64,000 nt of DNA from Enterococcus_G camelliae. GTDB lineage: Bacteria > Bacillota > Bacilli > Lactobacillales > Enterococcaceae. Below the pieces are notes generated by a model. The model did not search any database. It was not told the origin of the DNA and was given only the letters and a program-made list of their open reading frames with translations. Both the position numbers and the translations under genes were made by a program. Positions 1 through 8,843 of this stretch are shown here, piece after piece. The stretch lies in the NCBI RefSeq assembly GCF_042685105.1, contig NZ_JBHUMO010000033.1, forward strand, positions 41,168-105,167, read 5' to 3'. How positions within the stretch are numbered: the stretch's first letter is position 1; each line of letters begins with the position of its first letter.

Positions 1-630
1 TTCAACTTTGATATCGATGCCTAATTCTTTTGCTTTTTTCTTTAAAGCATCTTCTGCCATATACGTATGAGCGATTCCAGTAGGACATGCTGTAACGGCC
101 ACGACATAAGGACGACTTTCATCTTTAACTGGTGCAGTTTCAGCTTCGGCTTCAGCCTTTTCTTCCTCTTCACGTGTTTTTTCAGCTTCTGCAAAAAGTG
201 ATTGAACTTCTTCTGGAGTGGACGCTTGTTTTAGTTTGGCAACAAAATCAGGGTTAATTAATTGTCTTGAGAGAGCAGCAAGTGCTTGTAAGTGGGTATC
301 ATTGGCACCTTCTGGAGCTGCAATCATGAAAAATAGATAGGTAGGCTGGCCATCTAATGATTCGTAGTTGACACCATTTTTGCTTTTTGCGAATAAAACG
401 GTTGCTTCTTTAACAGCTGAATTCTTTGCATGTGGCATTGCAATGCCATCACCCAATCCCGTGGATGTTTGGGCTTCACGATTTAGAATGCCTTCTTTAA
501 ATTGAGCAATATCAGTGATTCGGCCGGTATCGTATAATTTTTGAACCATTTCATCAATCGCCGGCCGTTTTTCAGTCGCTTGTAAATCCATAATCATTGC
601 ATCTTTTACTAGTAAATCATTGATTTTCAT
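1..630 (-). CDS. fruA: PTS fructose transporter EIIABC, N-terminal part (cut by window edge)
   Basis: Membrane permease that takes up fructose and phosphorylates it to fructose-1-phosphate. The visible 210 residues hold an EIIA-type domain (residues about 5-150, with the GIAMPHAK motif carrying the phospho-accepting His) followed by an acidic Ala/Glu-rich linker and the start of an EIIB domain with the VTACPTGIAHTYMA motif carrying the active Cys. The ATG at 628-630 has a good ribosome binding site (aggagg). It lies 11 bp downstream of fruK in the same operon. The EIIC membrane domain lies beyond base 1. Seen: both motifs; inferred: fructose as substrate, from the fruK and fruR neighbours. 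Confidence 0.93.
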   Translation of the reverse strand, partial: MKINDLLVKDAMIMDLQATEKRPAIDEMVQKLYDTGRITDIAQFKEGILNREAQTSTGLGDGIAMPHAKNSAVKEATVLFAKSKNGVNYESLDGQPTYLFFMIAAPEGANDTHLQALAALSRQLINPDFVAKLKQASTPEEVQSLFAEAEKTREEEEKAEAEAETAPVKDESRPYVVAVTACPTGIAHTYMAEDALKKKAKELGIDIKVE

Positions 631-641
631 TTTTCTTCCTC

Positions 642-1559
642 CTATAGTTCAATTTTTTTGATCGTTACTTCAGGTAAAAGTTCTTCAATAAAAGCAGCAG
701 TTGCCAAATCATCGGAAAAGGCAGTCGCACTGCCACAAGCAACGCCCCATTTGAAGGCTTCAACAGAATCATTTGTTTTTGCGTAATGACCAATAAAGCC
801 AGCTATCATTGAGTCACCTGCACCTACAGAGTTTTTTACTTCTCTTTTCAGAACGTTGGATTGGTAGATGCCATCTTTACAAAATAGTAACGCACCATCA
901 CCAGCCATTGAGATAATGGCATGTTGAGCCCCATCAGCCAATAATTTTTGACCATATGGTAGGATATCATGAATGGACGTGAATTCTGTACGGTACAAAT
1001 CTGCCAACTCATGGTTATTGGGTTTGACTAAAATAGGATTTGCAGGAAGGGAGGCTAGTAAGTCAGCACCTGTTGTGTCAATCACAAATTCGGCTTGTTT
1101 GTCTTTAATGATTGTAATAAGTTCTTGATAAAATCCTGCACGCAAACTTTTTGGTGTGCTTCCTGATAAAACGACAATATCGCCAGCTTGAATCGTGCTC
1201 AAAGCTTCTTTTAAAGCTTGTGTTTCTTCATTTGTTAGTGAAGGACCGGTCCCGTTGATTTCCGTTTCTTGAACGGATTTTAATTTGATGTTAATACGAG
1301 TATCGTCACTAACCGTGGTAAATTGACAACGAATTTGTTCTTGTGTCAACCAATCTTTAATAAAGTTGCCGGTAAAACCTCCTAAAAAGCCTAATGCAAC
1401 GGAATCTGAATGGATTCGTTTCAAAATGCGAGAAACATTAATTCCTTTTCCACCGGGAAGCTTTAAATCAGAATTCATCCGATTGACAGCTCCCATTTCT
1501 AAATCATCGACATGAACGATATAGTCAATGGATGGATTGAGTGTCATTGTGTAAATCAT
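642..1559 (-). CDS. fruK: 1-phosphofructokinase
   Basis: Phosphorylates fructose-1-phosphate to fructose-1,6-bisphosphate with ATP, feeding glycolysis. 305 residues, the usual length of the PfkB-family enzyme. The N-terminal sugar-binding signature (LPGGKGINVSR, about residues 34-44) and the C-terminal anion-hole/catalytic signature (SVGAGDSMIAGF, about residues 243-254, with the catalytic Asp) are both present. Its ATG overlaps the TGA of the upstream regulator gene (ATGA), so translation is probably coupled, and fruA follows after 11 bp. This is the middle gene of a classical fruRKA operon. Confidence 0.95.
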   Translation of the reverse strand: MIYTMTLNPSIDYIVHVDDLEMGAVNRMNSDLKLPGGKGINVSRILKRIHSDSVALGFLGGFTGNFIKDWLTQEQIRCQFTTVSDDTRINIKLKSVQETEINGTGPSLTNEETQALKEALSTIQAGDIVVLSGSTPKSLRAGFYQELITIIKDKQAEFVIDTTGADLLASLPANPILVKPNNHELADLYRTEFTSIHDILPYGQKLLADGAQHAIISMAGDGALLFCKDGIYQSNVLKREVKNSVGAGDSMIAGFIGHYAKTNDSVEAFKWGVACGSATAFSDDLATAAFIEELLPEVTIKKIEL

Positions 1560-2311
1560 TTGTTTACCTCCTTTAAAGTTGTTTTTTGTAAGAGTTTCTT
1601 TTTAAGATCAGTGGGGCAGTTATCAGTAATGATTTCGGCCTCAGATAGTGTTGCCACTTGAGTAAAAGTAATTTGTTGAAATTTTGAATGGTCTGCCAAA
1701 ATATAACTATGTTGGCTATTTTTTAAACCAATTCGTTTGAGTAAGCCTTCCTCCGTATCGGGAGTCGTATAACCAGCAACCAAGTGAATGCCATTGATGC
1801 CAATAAATGATTGATTGAAGCGGTAGCGTTCCAATTGCCTAGCTGGCGAACTTCCTAGGATGGCATTGGTGGATAACTTGATTTGCCCTCCTAAAATGAT
1901 TGTCTCAATCTGACGATCAATCAGTAATGCGGCATGTTTGACCGAATTGGTGACCACTTTTAAACGGTAGTCAGTTGGTAGAAAAGCAATCATAGCTAGA
2001 GTCGTGGTTCCTGCATCTAAGTAAACAATATCATCAGGCTGAATAATAGAAGCAGCATACTTTGCAATGCTCAGTTTTTCATCCAAATGTGTCTTACTTT
2101 TTTCAGTCATATCTGCTTCAAAAGTGAGTTGATGAATGCGTTTGGCCCCACCGTGAATACGAATTAAAAGACCTTGATTTTCAAGTGTTTGAAGGTCACG
2201 CCGGATGGTGGATTCTGAAGCTTTCAATGGACTCATTAACTCATTGATAGTAACAATCTCTGAGGTTGTTAAATAAGCAAGTATTTGGCGATGTCTCTCT
2301 TCTGTAAGCAT
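1556..2311 (-). CDS. fruR: DeoR-family transcriptional repressor of the fructose operon
   Basis: Represses the fru operon in the absence of fructose-1-phosphate. 251 residues: N-terminal DeoR-type helix-turn-helix (residues about 4-60, with SESTIRRDLQTLENQGLL and the following IRIHGGA signature) and a C-terminal sugar-phosphate-binding domain (DAGTTT motif about residue 100). I chose the ATG at 2311 because it follows a GAGGTGA ribosome binding site; a TTG two codons earlier (2317) is less likely. It is the first gene of the operon and probably controls its own promoter through the 10-bp repeats just upstream. Confidence 0.9.
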   Translation of the reverse strand: MLTEERHRQILAYLTTSEIVTINELMSPLKASESTIRRDLQTLENQGLLIRIHGGAKRIHQLTFEADMTEKSKTHLDEKLSIAKYAASIIQPDDIVYLDAGTTTLAMIAFLPTDYRLKVVTNSVKHAALLIDRQIETIILGGQIKLSTNAILGSSPARQLERYRFNQSFIGINGIHLVAGYTTPDTEEGLLKRIGLKNSQHSYILADHSKFQQITFTQVATLSEAEIITDNCPTDLKKKLLQKTTLKEVNK

Positions 2312-2334
2312 TTTCAATCACCTCTTCACCGGAT

Positions 2335-2410
2335 AGTCTAGCATAATCAATGACAGAAATCAATTAAAAACGGTCAAAAACGGTCAAAAACGGTAAAAAA
2401 CATTCAAAAA
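2335..2410 (-). promoter_or_regulatory. fru operon promoter with phased 10-bp direct repeats
   Basis: Minus-strand promoter: -35 TTGATT (2358-2363), 17-bp spacer, -10 TAGACT (2335-2340). Immediately upstream of the -35 lie tandem 10-bp units. Written on the plus strand they read cggtcaaaaa twice, then cggtaaaaaa and cattcaaaaa (2371-2410). The exact one-helical-turn period suggests cooperative binding of a regulator, most simply FruR, on one face of the helix. The repeats are directly visible; the binding protein is inferred. Confidence 0.6.
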
Positions 2411-2438
2411 AAGAGCAATCAATGATTCTTGATTGCTC
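2405..2438 (-). terminator. Rho-independent terminator of the ClC channel gene
   Basis: Inverted repeat gagcaatcaa / ttgattgctc with a 6-base loop. On the minus strand it is followed by a run of seven T. It lies 17 bp after the channel gene's stop codon, between that gene and the fru promoter. Confidence 0.8.
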
Positions 2439-2454
2439 AATACCAGTTTATTCT

Positions 2455-3996
2455 TCAAACTGTTTGGTTTATTTGGATAGCGAGTTTTTTTCGTAATTCA
2501 TTCGCCTCTGAACTATCGGTCATAATTAATAAGATGTCACCAGAACGCATGATGGTTTCTCCATGAGTCAAAATAGCTTGTGTTCCACGTTGCAGAGAGA
2601 TGAGTAACATGTTTTTAGGCCATTGAAAGTCTCTAACAGCAAGCCCATCAAGAATACTTTCAGCTGTGATGGGAATTTCAATCAATTGTCGTTTGCCAGT
2701 GATGCGGTTTGTTTTATTTTTCAAAAGTCTCTCCAATAGGGATTCGTAAATTGGCGCACCACCCAAACTATCTACAACTAAATAGGCAACAAGCGAAACG
2801 AGACCCGTGGCCATCAAATGATGCAGTGAACCAACCATTTCTGTGATTAAAATAATCGCAGTAAGTGGAGCCTTTCCAATGGCAGCGAAATAGCCAGCCA
2901 TGCCAACAATAATAAAATTGCGTATATAGATGGGATCTAAACCAAAGTACTGCACTGCAATTGTCGCAAATAGGCATCCGAGAATTGCACCTAGAGTCAA
3001 GATAGGCAAGAAGATTCCTCCTGGCAACGAGGAGCCATAGGAAATCATCGAAAAAAGAAAACGCAAAGCGAAAAGAGCAATTAACAAAGTAATGCTATAG
3101 TCAGCATGCTCAATCGAAGTAATGATTTGATTTCCACCACCTAAAAGATGGGGAAAGAAGTAACCAATGGGGATAACCAAGAGAAAAGGGACGATGCCAT
3201 GAAAATAACTTGGCAACGGCAAATGGTAAAATATTCGCGGCAGTCCTAGTAAGACATATTGGTAAAGACGAGCAAATAAACCCAAAAAAAGCCCAAAAAT
3301 AATGAATAGCCAGTAATGACGTAATGGGATATCTTGCAAAGTTCCCAGATAAAGCACAGGCCGTAATCCAAAAACATATAGAGAAACAAAATTGGCTGTT
3401 AGCGCAGAAGCAAAAGAAGTCAACCAAACCAAAGGAGAAAAAGTATGATGCACTTCTTCAATAACAAATAGTAAACCGGCAATTGGGGCATTAAATGCTG
3501 CCGCTAAGCCAGCACTTGCACCACTTGAAATTAAAATTTTTCGCTCGAATTTAGGCACTTTTTGGGTATCTGCCATACCTTGACCAATGGTTGCGCCGAG
3601 TTGAATCGATGGCCCTTCACGACCCAAAAATAGTCCAGCGCCAACGGAGAGCGCACCACCTATGAATTTTTTCCATAGTACTTGAAACCAAGGATAATCG
3701 AGTTCGTCTTGTAACTGACCCTCAACTTGAGGAATACCACTTCCTTTAATAGCAGGTTCGGTTTTGATTAGCCATCCAACGAAGATGGCCACCCCCATTG
3801 AAAGAAAGGCCCAGAATGCTAAGTAAATTGGTTGTTGTTGACTCATCAAATAGAGATTTTCAGTAAGTGTGGAAAAATGTTCTATGAATAATCGAAACAG
3901 ACTAACCACTACACCCGTCAAACCACCAACCACTACACCTTTTCCAACAAAAACTAAACGGGTTCGATCGATAAATTGGAGCTCGTCTCGTCCCAT
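2455..3996 (-). CDS. clcA: ClC-family chloride channel/transporter with C-terminal TrkA-C domain
   Basis: Membrane protein moving chloride, probably in exchange for protons. The chloride-filter motifs GSGIPQ (about residue 85), GREGPS (about residue 127) and the GGIFLP-type segment (about residue 325) are all present, together with about ten or more hydrophobic segments. The last 70 residues form a TrkA-C/RCK-like regulatory domain. The ATG at 3996 follows a GAGGTGA ribosome binding site; an in-frame TTG at 4023 would add nine residues but has no such site. Monocistronic, divergent from pcrA and closed by its own terminator. Confidence 0.9.
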   Translation of the reverse strand: MGRDELQFIDRTRLVFVGKGVVVGGLTGVVVSLFRLFIEHFSTLTENLYLMSQQQPIYLAFWAFLSMGVAIFVGWLIKTEPAIKGSGIPQVEGQLQDELDYPWFQVLWKKFIGGALSVGAGLFLGREGPSIQLGATIGQGMADTQKVPKFERKILISSGASAGLAAAFNAPIAGLLFVIEEVHHTFSPLVWLTSFASALTANFVSLYVFGLRPVLYLGTLQDIPLRHYWLFIIFGLFLGLFARLYQYVLLGLPRIFYHLPLPSYFHGIVPFLLVIPIGYFFPHLLGGGNQIITSIEHADYSITLLIALFALRFLFSMISYGSSLPGGIFLPILTLGAILGCLFATIAVQYFGLDPIYIRNFIIVGMAGYFAAIGKAPLTAIILITEMVGSLHHLMATGLVSLVAYLVVDSLGGAPIYESLLERLLKNKTNRITGKRQLIEIPITAESILDGLAVRDFQWPKNMLLISLQRGTQAILTHGETIMRSGDILLIMTDSSEANELRKKLAIQINQTV

Positions 3997-4090
3997 ATTC
4001 GTCACCTCTTCTAAGTTATCCAATTATTTATGAGCTAGCTACCTAGTGGTACTACCAAATAAAAATATCATTTATGTGCCATTAATTCAA

Positions 4091-4099
4091 TGCTATAAT
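4091..4099 (+). promoter_or_regulatory. Extended -10 promoter of pcrA
   Basis: TGCTATAAT, an extended -10 element, lies 30 bp before the pcrA start. The -35 is weak. It would drive pcrA-ligA. Confidence 0.45.
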
Positions 4100-4128
4100 A
4101 AAAGAGATTGACAAAGAAAGGATGTTGA

Positions 4129-6393
4129 ATGATGTCATCCCGTGAGGAATTATTAAGAGGAATGAATCCTCAACAAAAAGAAGCTGTTTTAACAACAGAA
4201 GGGCCATTATTATTAATGGCTGGTGCCGGTAGCGGCAAAACAAGAGTGCTTACCCATCGAGTAGCATATTTGATTGAAGAAAAGGAAGTCAATCCATGGA
4301 ATATTTTGGCCATTACGTTCACGAATAAAGCTGCGCGTGAAATGAGGGAACGAATTCACGCATTAGTCGGTGAAGAGAGTGAAGCAATTTGGATTTCAAC
4401 CTTCCATTCGATGTGCGTTCGTGTGTTAAGAAGAGAAGTCGAACAGATAGGCTATACCAGGAATTTTACAATTTTAGATTCCTCTGATCAGCTTTCATTG
4501 ATGAAACGAATTCTAAAAGAGTTGAACATAGATCCCAAAAAATATGATCCCAAGGGAATTTTGGCAGGTATTTCCAATGCAAAAAATAACCTACAAACGC
4601 CTGCTAATTTTTCAAAATTAGCATCCACTTTCATTGAATTGCAGGTTGCAAAATGTTATGAATTGTATCAGAAAGAATTAGTTGCCAATCAATGTATGGA
4701 TTTTGATGATTTGATTATGAATACCATTGTTATTTTTAAAAAGTATCCTGAAGTATTGGCGTATTATCAGAATAAATTTCATTATATCCATGTAGATGAA
4801 TACCAAGATACCAACCATGCTCAGTATACACTTGTGCGAATGTTAGCTGATCGATTTGAAAATTTGTGTGTGGTAGGAGATGCCGATCAAAGTATTTACG
4901 GTTGGCGTGGAGCAGATATGCAAAATATTTTGGCTTTCGAGGAAGATTACCCCAATACGAAAGTCATTCTTTTAGAACAAAATTATCGATCGACGAAAAC
5001 AATTTTGTCTGCAGCTAATCAGGTGATTCTAAATAATAAACAACGCAAAGCCAAAAAATTATGGACTGAAAACGAATCTGGTGAAAAAATTGTCTATTAT
5101 CGTGGAAATAATGAACATGATGAAGGTCGCTTTGTTGTTTCTGAAATAATGAAACGTGTTCGAACAAAGGAGCATGTTTTTGGGGACTTTGCTGTGTTGT
5201 ATCGGACAAATGCTCAATCGCGTGTGGTGGAAGAATCGTTTATGAAGGCCAATATTCCATACAAAATAGTGGGTGGTCAAAAATTCTATGCTAGAAAAGA
5301 AATTCGGGATCTTCTCTCCTATCTAAATGTGTTAGCTAATCCCGATGATTCGATTAGCTTTGAACGTATTATCAATACACCTAAACGGGGAATTGGTCCA
5401 GGAACGGTTGAAAAATTAAAGAACTTCGCAGGTGAAAATAATTGGTCACTTTTTGAAGCAACGCAAAATATAAATGTCTCAACGATTGGTGGAAAAGCCA
5501 ATCGTGAACTAGAACAGTTTGGGATGACATTGACTGATTTGCAACAAATGATTCCGTTTCTATCACTAACCGAGTTTACCGAAGAAGTTTTGAAACGAAC
5601 GAATTATTTAGTAGAATTACAGAATCAAAAGACGATTGAAAGTCAAGCAAGAGTGGAAAATATTGAAGAATTTCTCAGTGTTACACAGGAGTTTGATCGT
5701 CGCTATGTTGCTCAGTCAGAAGGGGCTGAGGTAGATCCATCAGAAAAATTGGCTGATTTTCTAAATGAACTTGCTTTATTAGCAGATGTTGATAGTTATG
5801 AGGAAGACTACTCAGAAGTGACGTTGATGACGCTTCATGCAGCAAAGGGACTTGAATTTCCGATTGTCTTTCTCGTTGGGATGGAAGAAAATCTCTTTCC
5901 ACTATCACGCACGCTAATGGATGAAAATGAATTAGAAGAAGAGCGTCGCCTCGCTTATGTGGGAATCACTCGGGCTGAAAAACAACTCTTTTTAACAAAT
6001 GCACAAACGCGAAACTTATATGGGCGCAGTCAATACAATCGGCCCTCACGCTTTTTAGAGGAAATTGATGATACTTTACTTGATTATCAATTCAATCAAC
6101 CAACAAGTGCAACGAGTACGCGTACACCGGTTCGGCCGATAATTTCAGCAAATCACAGTCAGCCCTCTTCTTACAAACAACCCTCTCCACGTGGGGTAGC
6201 GAGTCATACTCAGTCTGGTGCGGAGGAAGTTCGTTGGCAAGCTGGCGACAAAGTGTTGCACAAGAAATGGGGAATAGGAACCGTCGTAAGTGTGAGTGGC
6301 ACATCAAAAGAGATGGAACTTGATATTGCTTTCCCCAAACAAGGTGTCAAAAGGCTCTTAGCAGCTTTTGCTCCAATTGAAAAACAATCGTAA
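4129..6393 (+). CDS. pcrA: ATP-dependent DNA helicase PcrA (UvrD/Rep family)
   Basis: Superfamily 1A 3'-5' DNA helicase needed for repair and for rolling-circle plasmid replication. 754 residues, normal for the family. Walker A GAGSGKT at residues 32-38; the DEYQDTN Walker B region near residue 225; QSIYGWRGAD motif III; and the VTLMTLHAAKGLEF / RLAYVGITRAE motifs toward the end. The C-terminal tail is the usual low-complexity linker followed by a Tudor-like RNAP-binding segment (GDKVLHKKWGIGTVV). Two ATG codons in tandem (4129, 4132) follow a GAAAGGA site. ligA follows 14 bp downstream, the conserved Firmicute pcrA-ligA pair. Confidence 0.97.
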   Translation: MMSSREELLRGMNPQQKEAVLTTEGPLLLMAGAGSGKTRVLTHRVAYLIEEKEVNPWNILAITFTNKAAREMRERIHALVGEESEAIWISTFHSMCVRVLRREVEQIGYTRNFTILDSSDQLSLMKRILKELNIDPKKYDPKGILAGISNAKNNLQTPANFSKLASTFIELQVAKCYELYQKELVANQCMDFDDLIMNTIVIFKKYPEVLAYYQNKFHYIHVDEYQDTNHAQYTLVRMLADRFENLCVVGDADQSIYGWRGADMQNILAFEEDYPNTKVILLEQNYRSTKTILSAANQVILNNKQRKAKKLWTENESGEKIVYYRGNNEHDEGRFVVSEIMKRVRTKEHVFGDFAVLYRTNAQSRVVEESFMKANIPYKIVGGQKFYARKEIRDLLSYLNVLANPDDSISFERIINTPKRGIGPGTVEKLKNFAGENNWSLFEATQNINVSTIGGKANRELEQFGMTLTDLQQMIPFLSLTEFTEEVLKRTNYLVELQNQKTIESQARVENIEEFLSVTQEFDRRYVAQSEGAEVDPSEKLADFLNELALLADVDSYEEDYSEVTLMTLHAAKGLEFPIVFLVGMEENLFPLSRTLMDENELEEERRLAYVGITRAEKQLFLTNAQTRNLYGRSQYNRPSRFLEEIDDTLLDYQFNQPTSATSTRTPVRPIISANHSQPSSYKQPSPRGVASHTQSGAEEVRWQAGDKVLHKKWGIGTVVSVSGTSKEMELDIAFPKQGVKRLLAAFAPIEKQS

Positions 6394-6406
6394 AGGAGAA
6401 TGCACA

Positions 6407-8422
6407 TTGAAAGAGACGATGGCGGAAACGATTCATTCACTACAACGAAAATTAATTGACTATGCTTATGCTTATTATGTGAAAGACCAACCTGTCGTAG
6501 ATGATGCCTATTACGATCAACTGTATCAACAACTTGTGGAATTAGAAACAAAATATCCAGAATATAGAACGCCCGATTCCCCAACCCAACGCGTAGGGGG
6601 AGTGGTTTTAAAAGGCTTTGAAAAAGTTGTTCATGAAATTCCCTTGTATTCCTTAAATGATGTCTTTTCCAAAAATGATATTATTGCTTTTGACCAGCGT
6701 GTTCAAAAAACACTTGGACATCCTGTAACTTATATCTGTGAGTTAAAAATCGATGGGTTATCAATTTCATTGAAATATGAACAAGGACGTTTCGTGCGCG
6801 GGGCGACGCGGGGCGATGGAACGATTGGAGAAAACATTACGGAAAATATCAAGACCGTCAAATCCGTCCCACTTGTTCTGAAAGAACCGATTGATATAGA
6901 AGTCCGTGGTGAGTGTTACATGCCGAAACAAGCTTTCTTTGACTTGAACCAGAAGAGAGAAGAGGATGGTTTGGACATTTTTGCCAATCCTAGAAACGCT
7001 GCAGCAGGGAGTCTGCGACAACTGGATTCTAAGGTTACGGCTAGTCGCAATCTGAGTACATTCCTTTATACATTGGCTGACTTTGGCCCTCTCCATGTCA
7101 GAAATCAAGCAGAAGCCCTTGATCATTTGGACGACTTGGGTTTTCGGACGAATCATGAACGCCAAACCTGTACCACTATTGATGAAGTTTGGGCCTATAT
7201 CGAGGCATTCCATGAAAAACGGAGCCAATTGCCTTATGAAATTGATGGGGTTGTTATTAAGGTAAATGAGTTCACCAACCAAAATCAATTAGGATTTACT
7301 GTAAAGGCACCGCGATGGGCCGTTGCCTATAAGTTTCCACCCGAGGAAGCTCAAACGACCATTGAAGCGATTGAATGGACCGTTGGACGAACGGGCGTTG
7401 TGACTCCTACTGCTGTCATGACACCGGTGAGAATTGCAGGGACTACTGTGTCAAGAGCAAGCCTGCACAATGCCGATTATATGAAGATGAAAGATATTCG
7501 ACTGCATGATCAAGTCATTATTTACAAAGCAGGGGACATTATTCCTGAAGTCGCCCATGTAGTGGAAGAAGCCCGTGTTCAAACAAGTCTTCCTTATCAA
7601 ATTCCGACGATATGCCCAATTTGTGGAAGCGAATTGGTTCATTTGGATGAAGAGGTGGCCTTACGGTGTATTAATCCCAAATGTCCAGCACAAATCAAAG
7701 AAGGTTTAAGCCATTTTGTCTCCCGCGATGCAATGAATATCGAAGGGATTGGTCCACGTATGATTGAACAATTCTTTAACCATGGGTTCGTTTCGGATGT
7801 GGCAGACTTGTACCATCTCTCATTGCCTCAGCTATTGGACTTAGAAAAAGTGAAGGAAAAATCGGCTACAAATATGTTACAAGCTATTGAAGCGAGTAAA
7901 CAAAATTCATTGGAAAAGCTGTTATTCGGACTGGGCATTCGTCATGTTGGTGTCAAAGCAGCGAAATTACTCGCCGAACGGTTTGAAACATTAGCGGCAC
8001 TTAGCAAGGCAACCCAAGAGGAAATTTTAACGGTCGACACTTTAGGACCAACCATTGCCGACAGTCTGGTGACTTACTTTGCTAACGATGAGGTGCATGA
8101 ATTAATGGCCGAATTAAACACAGCAGGAGTAAATACAACCTATCTGGGATTGAAAAAGCGTGATGTTGAGCAAATTCAATCCGCTTTTCAAGGGAAAACA
8201 GTGGTCTTAACTGGAAAACTAGTAACGTATACTAGAGAAGATGCGAAAGAAAAAATTGAACAACTCGGTGGTAAGGTTACTGGTAGTGTTTCCAAAAAGA
8301 CGGATATGGTAGTTGCTGGTTCAGATGCTGGTAGTAAATTAACCAAAGCACAAGCTCTAGGTATACCAATTTGGAGTGAACAGGAAATGATTGCTGCGTT
8401 TGAAACAAAAGATAATAAATAA
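6407..8422 (+). CDS. ligA: NAD-dependent DNA ligase
   Basis: Seals nicks using NAD+ in replication and repair. 671 residues from the TTG at 6407, chosen because AAAGGAG lies 8 bp upstream. The open frame extends back into pcrA without a better start, and ATG 6419 is too far from the site. Adenylated Lys114 lies in the KIDG motif. Then come the OB fold, a four-Cys zinc finger (CPICGS ... CINPKCP), helix-hairpin-helix repeats and a C-terminal BRCT domain. Cotranscribed with pcrA. Confidence 0.96.
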   Translation: MKETMAETIHSLQRKLIDYAYAYYVKDQPVVDDAYYDQLYQQLVELETKYPEYRTPDSPTQRVGGVVLKGFEKVVHEIPLYSLNDVFSKNDIIAFDQRVQKTLGHPVTYICELKIDGLSISLKYEQGRFVRGATRGDGTIGENITENIKTVKSVPLVLKEPIDIEVRGECYMPKQAFFDLNQKREEDGLDIFANPRNAAAGSLRQLDSKVTASRNLSTFLYTLADFGPLHVRNQAEALDHLDDLGFRTNHERQTCTTIDEVWAYIEAFHEKRSQLPYEIDGVVIKVNEFTNQNQLGFTVKAPRWAVAYKFPPEEAQTTIEAIEWTVGRTGVVTPTAVMTPVRIAGTTVSRASLHNADYMKMKDIRLHDQVIIYKAGDIIPEVAHVVEEARVQTSLPYQIPTICPICGSELVHLDEEVALRCINPKCPAQIKEGLSHFVSRDAMNIEGIGPRMIEQFFNHGFVSDVADLYHLSLPQLLDLEKVKEKSATNMLQAIEASKQNSLEKLLFGLGIRHVGVKAAKLLAERFETLAALSKATQEEILTVDTLGPTIADSLVTYFANDEVHELMAELNTAGVNTTYLGLKKRDVEQIQSAFQGKTVVLTGKLVTYTREDAKEKIEQLGGKVTGSVSKKTDMVVAGSDAGSKLTKAQALGIPIWSEQEMIAAFETKDNK

Positions 8423-8461
8423 GAGTAGCAAATCCTTTAAAAAAATAGATGAAAAAACATG

Positions 8462-8473
8462 AAACCTAGGTTT
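8462..8473. repeat. 12-bp perfect palindrome upstream of gatC
   Basis: AAACCTAGGTTT, 65 bp before gatC and just upstream of a TACAAT -10-like hexamer. It could be an operator or the tip of a weak terminator after ligA. No function can be assigned. Confidence 0.35.
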
Positions 8474-8537
8474 TATATTTCATAGATGTTCATTAAGTGT
8501 TACAATCAAAAAAGGAAAAAACTAAGAGGGGGATATT

Positions 8538-8843
8538 ATGGCTATTAGTGAAGAGCAAGTATTGCACGTAGCAAAACTAGCAAAGCTTTCATTTTCAGAA
8601 AGCGAGTTGCATGAGTTTACCAACCAACTAGGCAAAATTATTGAAATGTTTGAAACATTAGAAGAAGTTGATACAACGAACGTACCATTTACCTCCCATG
8701 TGGTAGATGCCATCAATGTCGTGCGCGAAGATGTGGCAGCACCAGGCTGGGACCGAACAGAATTAATGCGTAATGTACCAGAATCAGAAAATGGCTTTAT
8801 TAAAGTGCCAGCAATCATTGACAATGGGGAGGCGGGTGCATAG
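8538..8843 (+). CDS. gatC: Asp-tRNA(Asn)/Glu-tRNA(Gln) amidotransferase subunit C
   Basis: Small stabilising subunit of the GatCAB complex, which converts Glu-tRNA(Gln) (and Asp-tRNA(Asn)) into the correct aminoacyl-tRNA. 101 residues, normal length; starts MAISEEQVLHVAKLAKL and shows the LGKIIEMFETLEEVDTTNV segment typical of GatC. Strong ribosome binding site (gaggggg). Its stop overlaps the start of gatA. Confidence 0.95.
   Translation: MAISEEQVLHVAKLAKLSFSESELHEFTNQLGKIIEMFETLEEVDTTNVPFTSHVVDAINVVREDVAAPGWDRTELMRNVPESENGFIKVPAIIDNGEAGA

Noticed and set aside
2366..2410. CRISPR-like tandem repeat
   Set aside because: Units are only 10 bp with no spacers and no cas genes; better explained as operator repeats.
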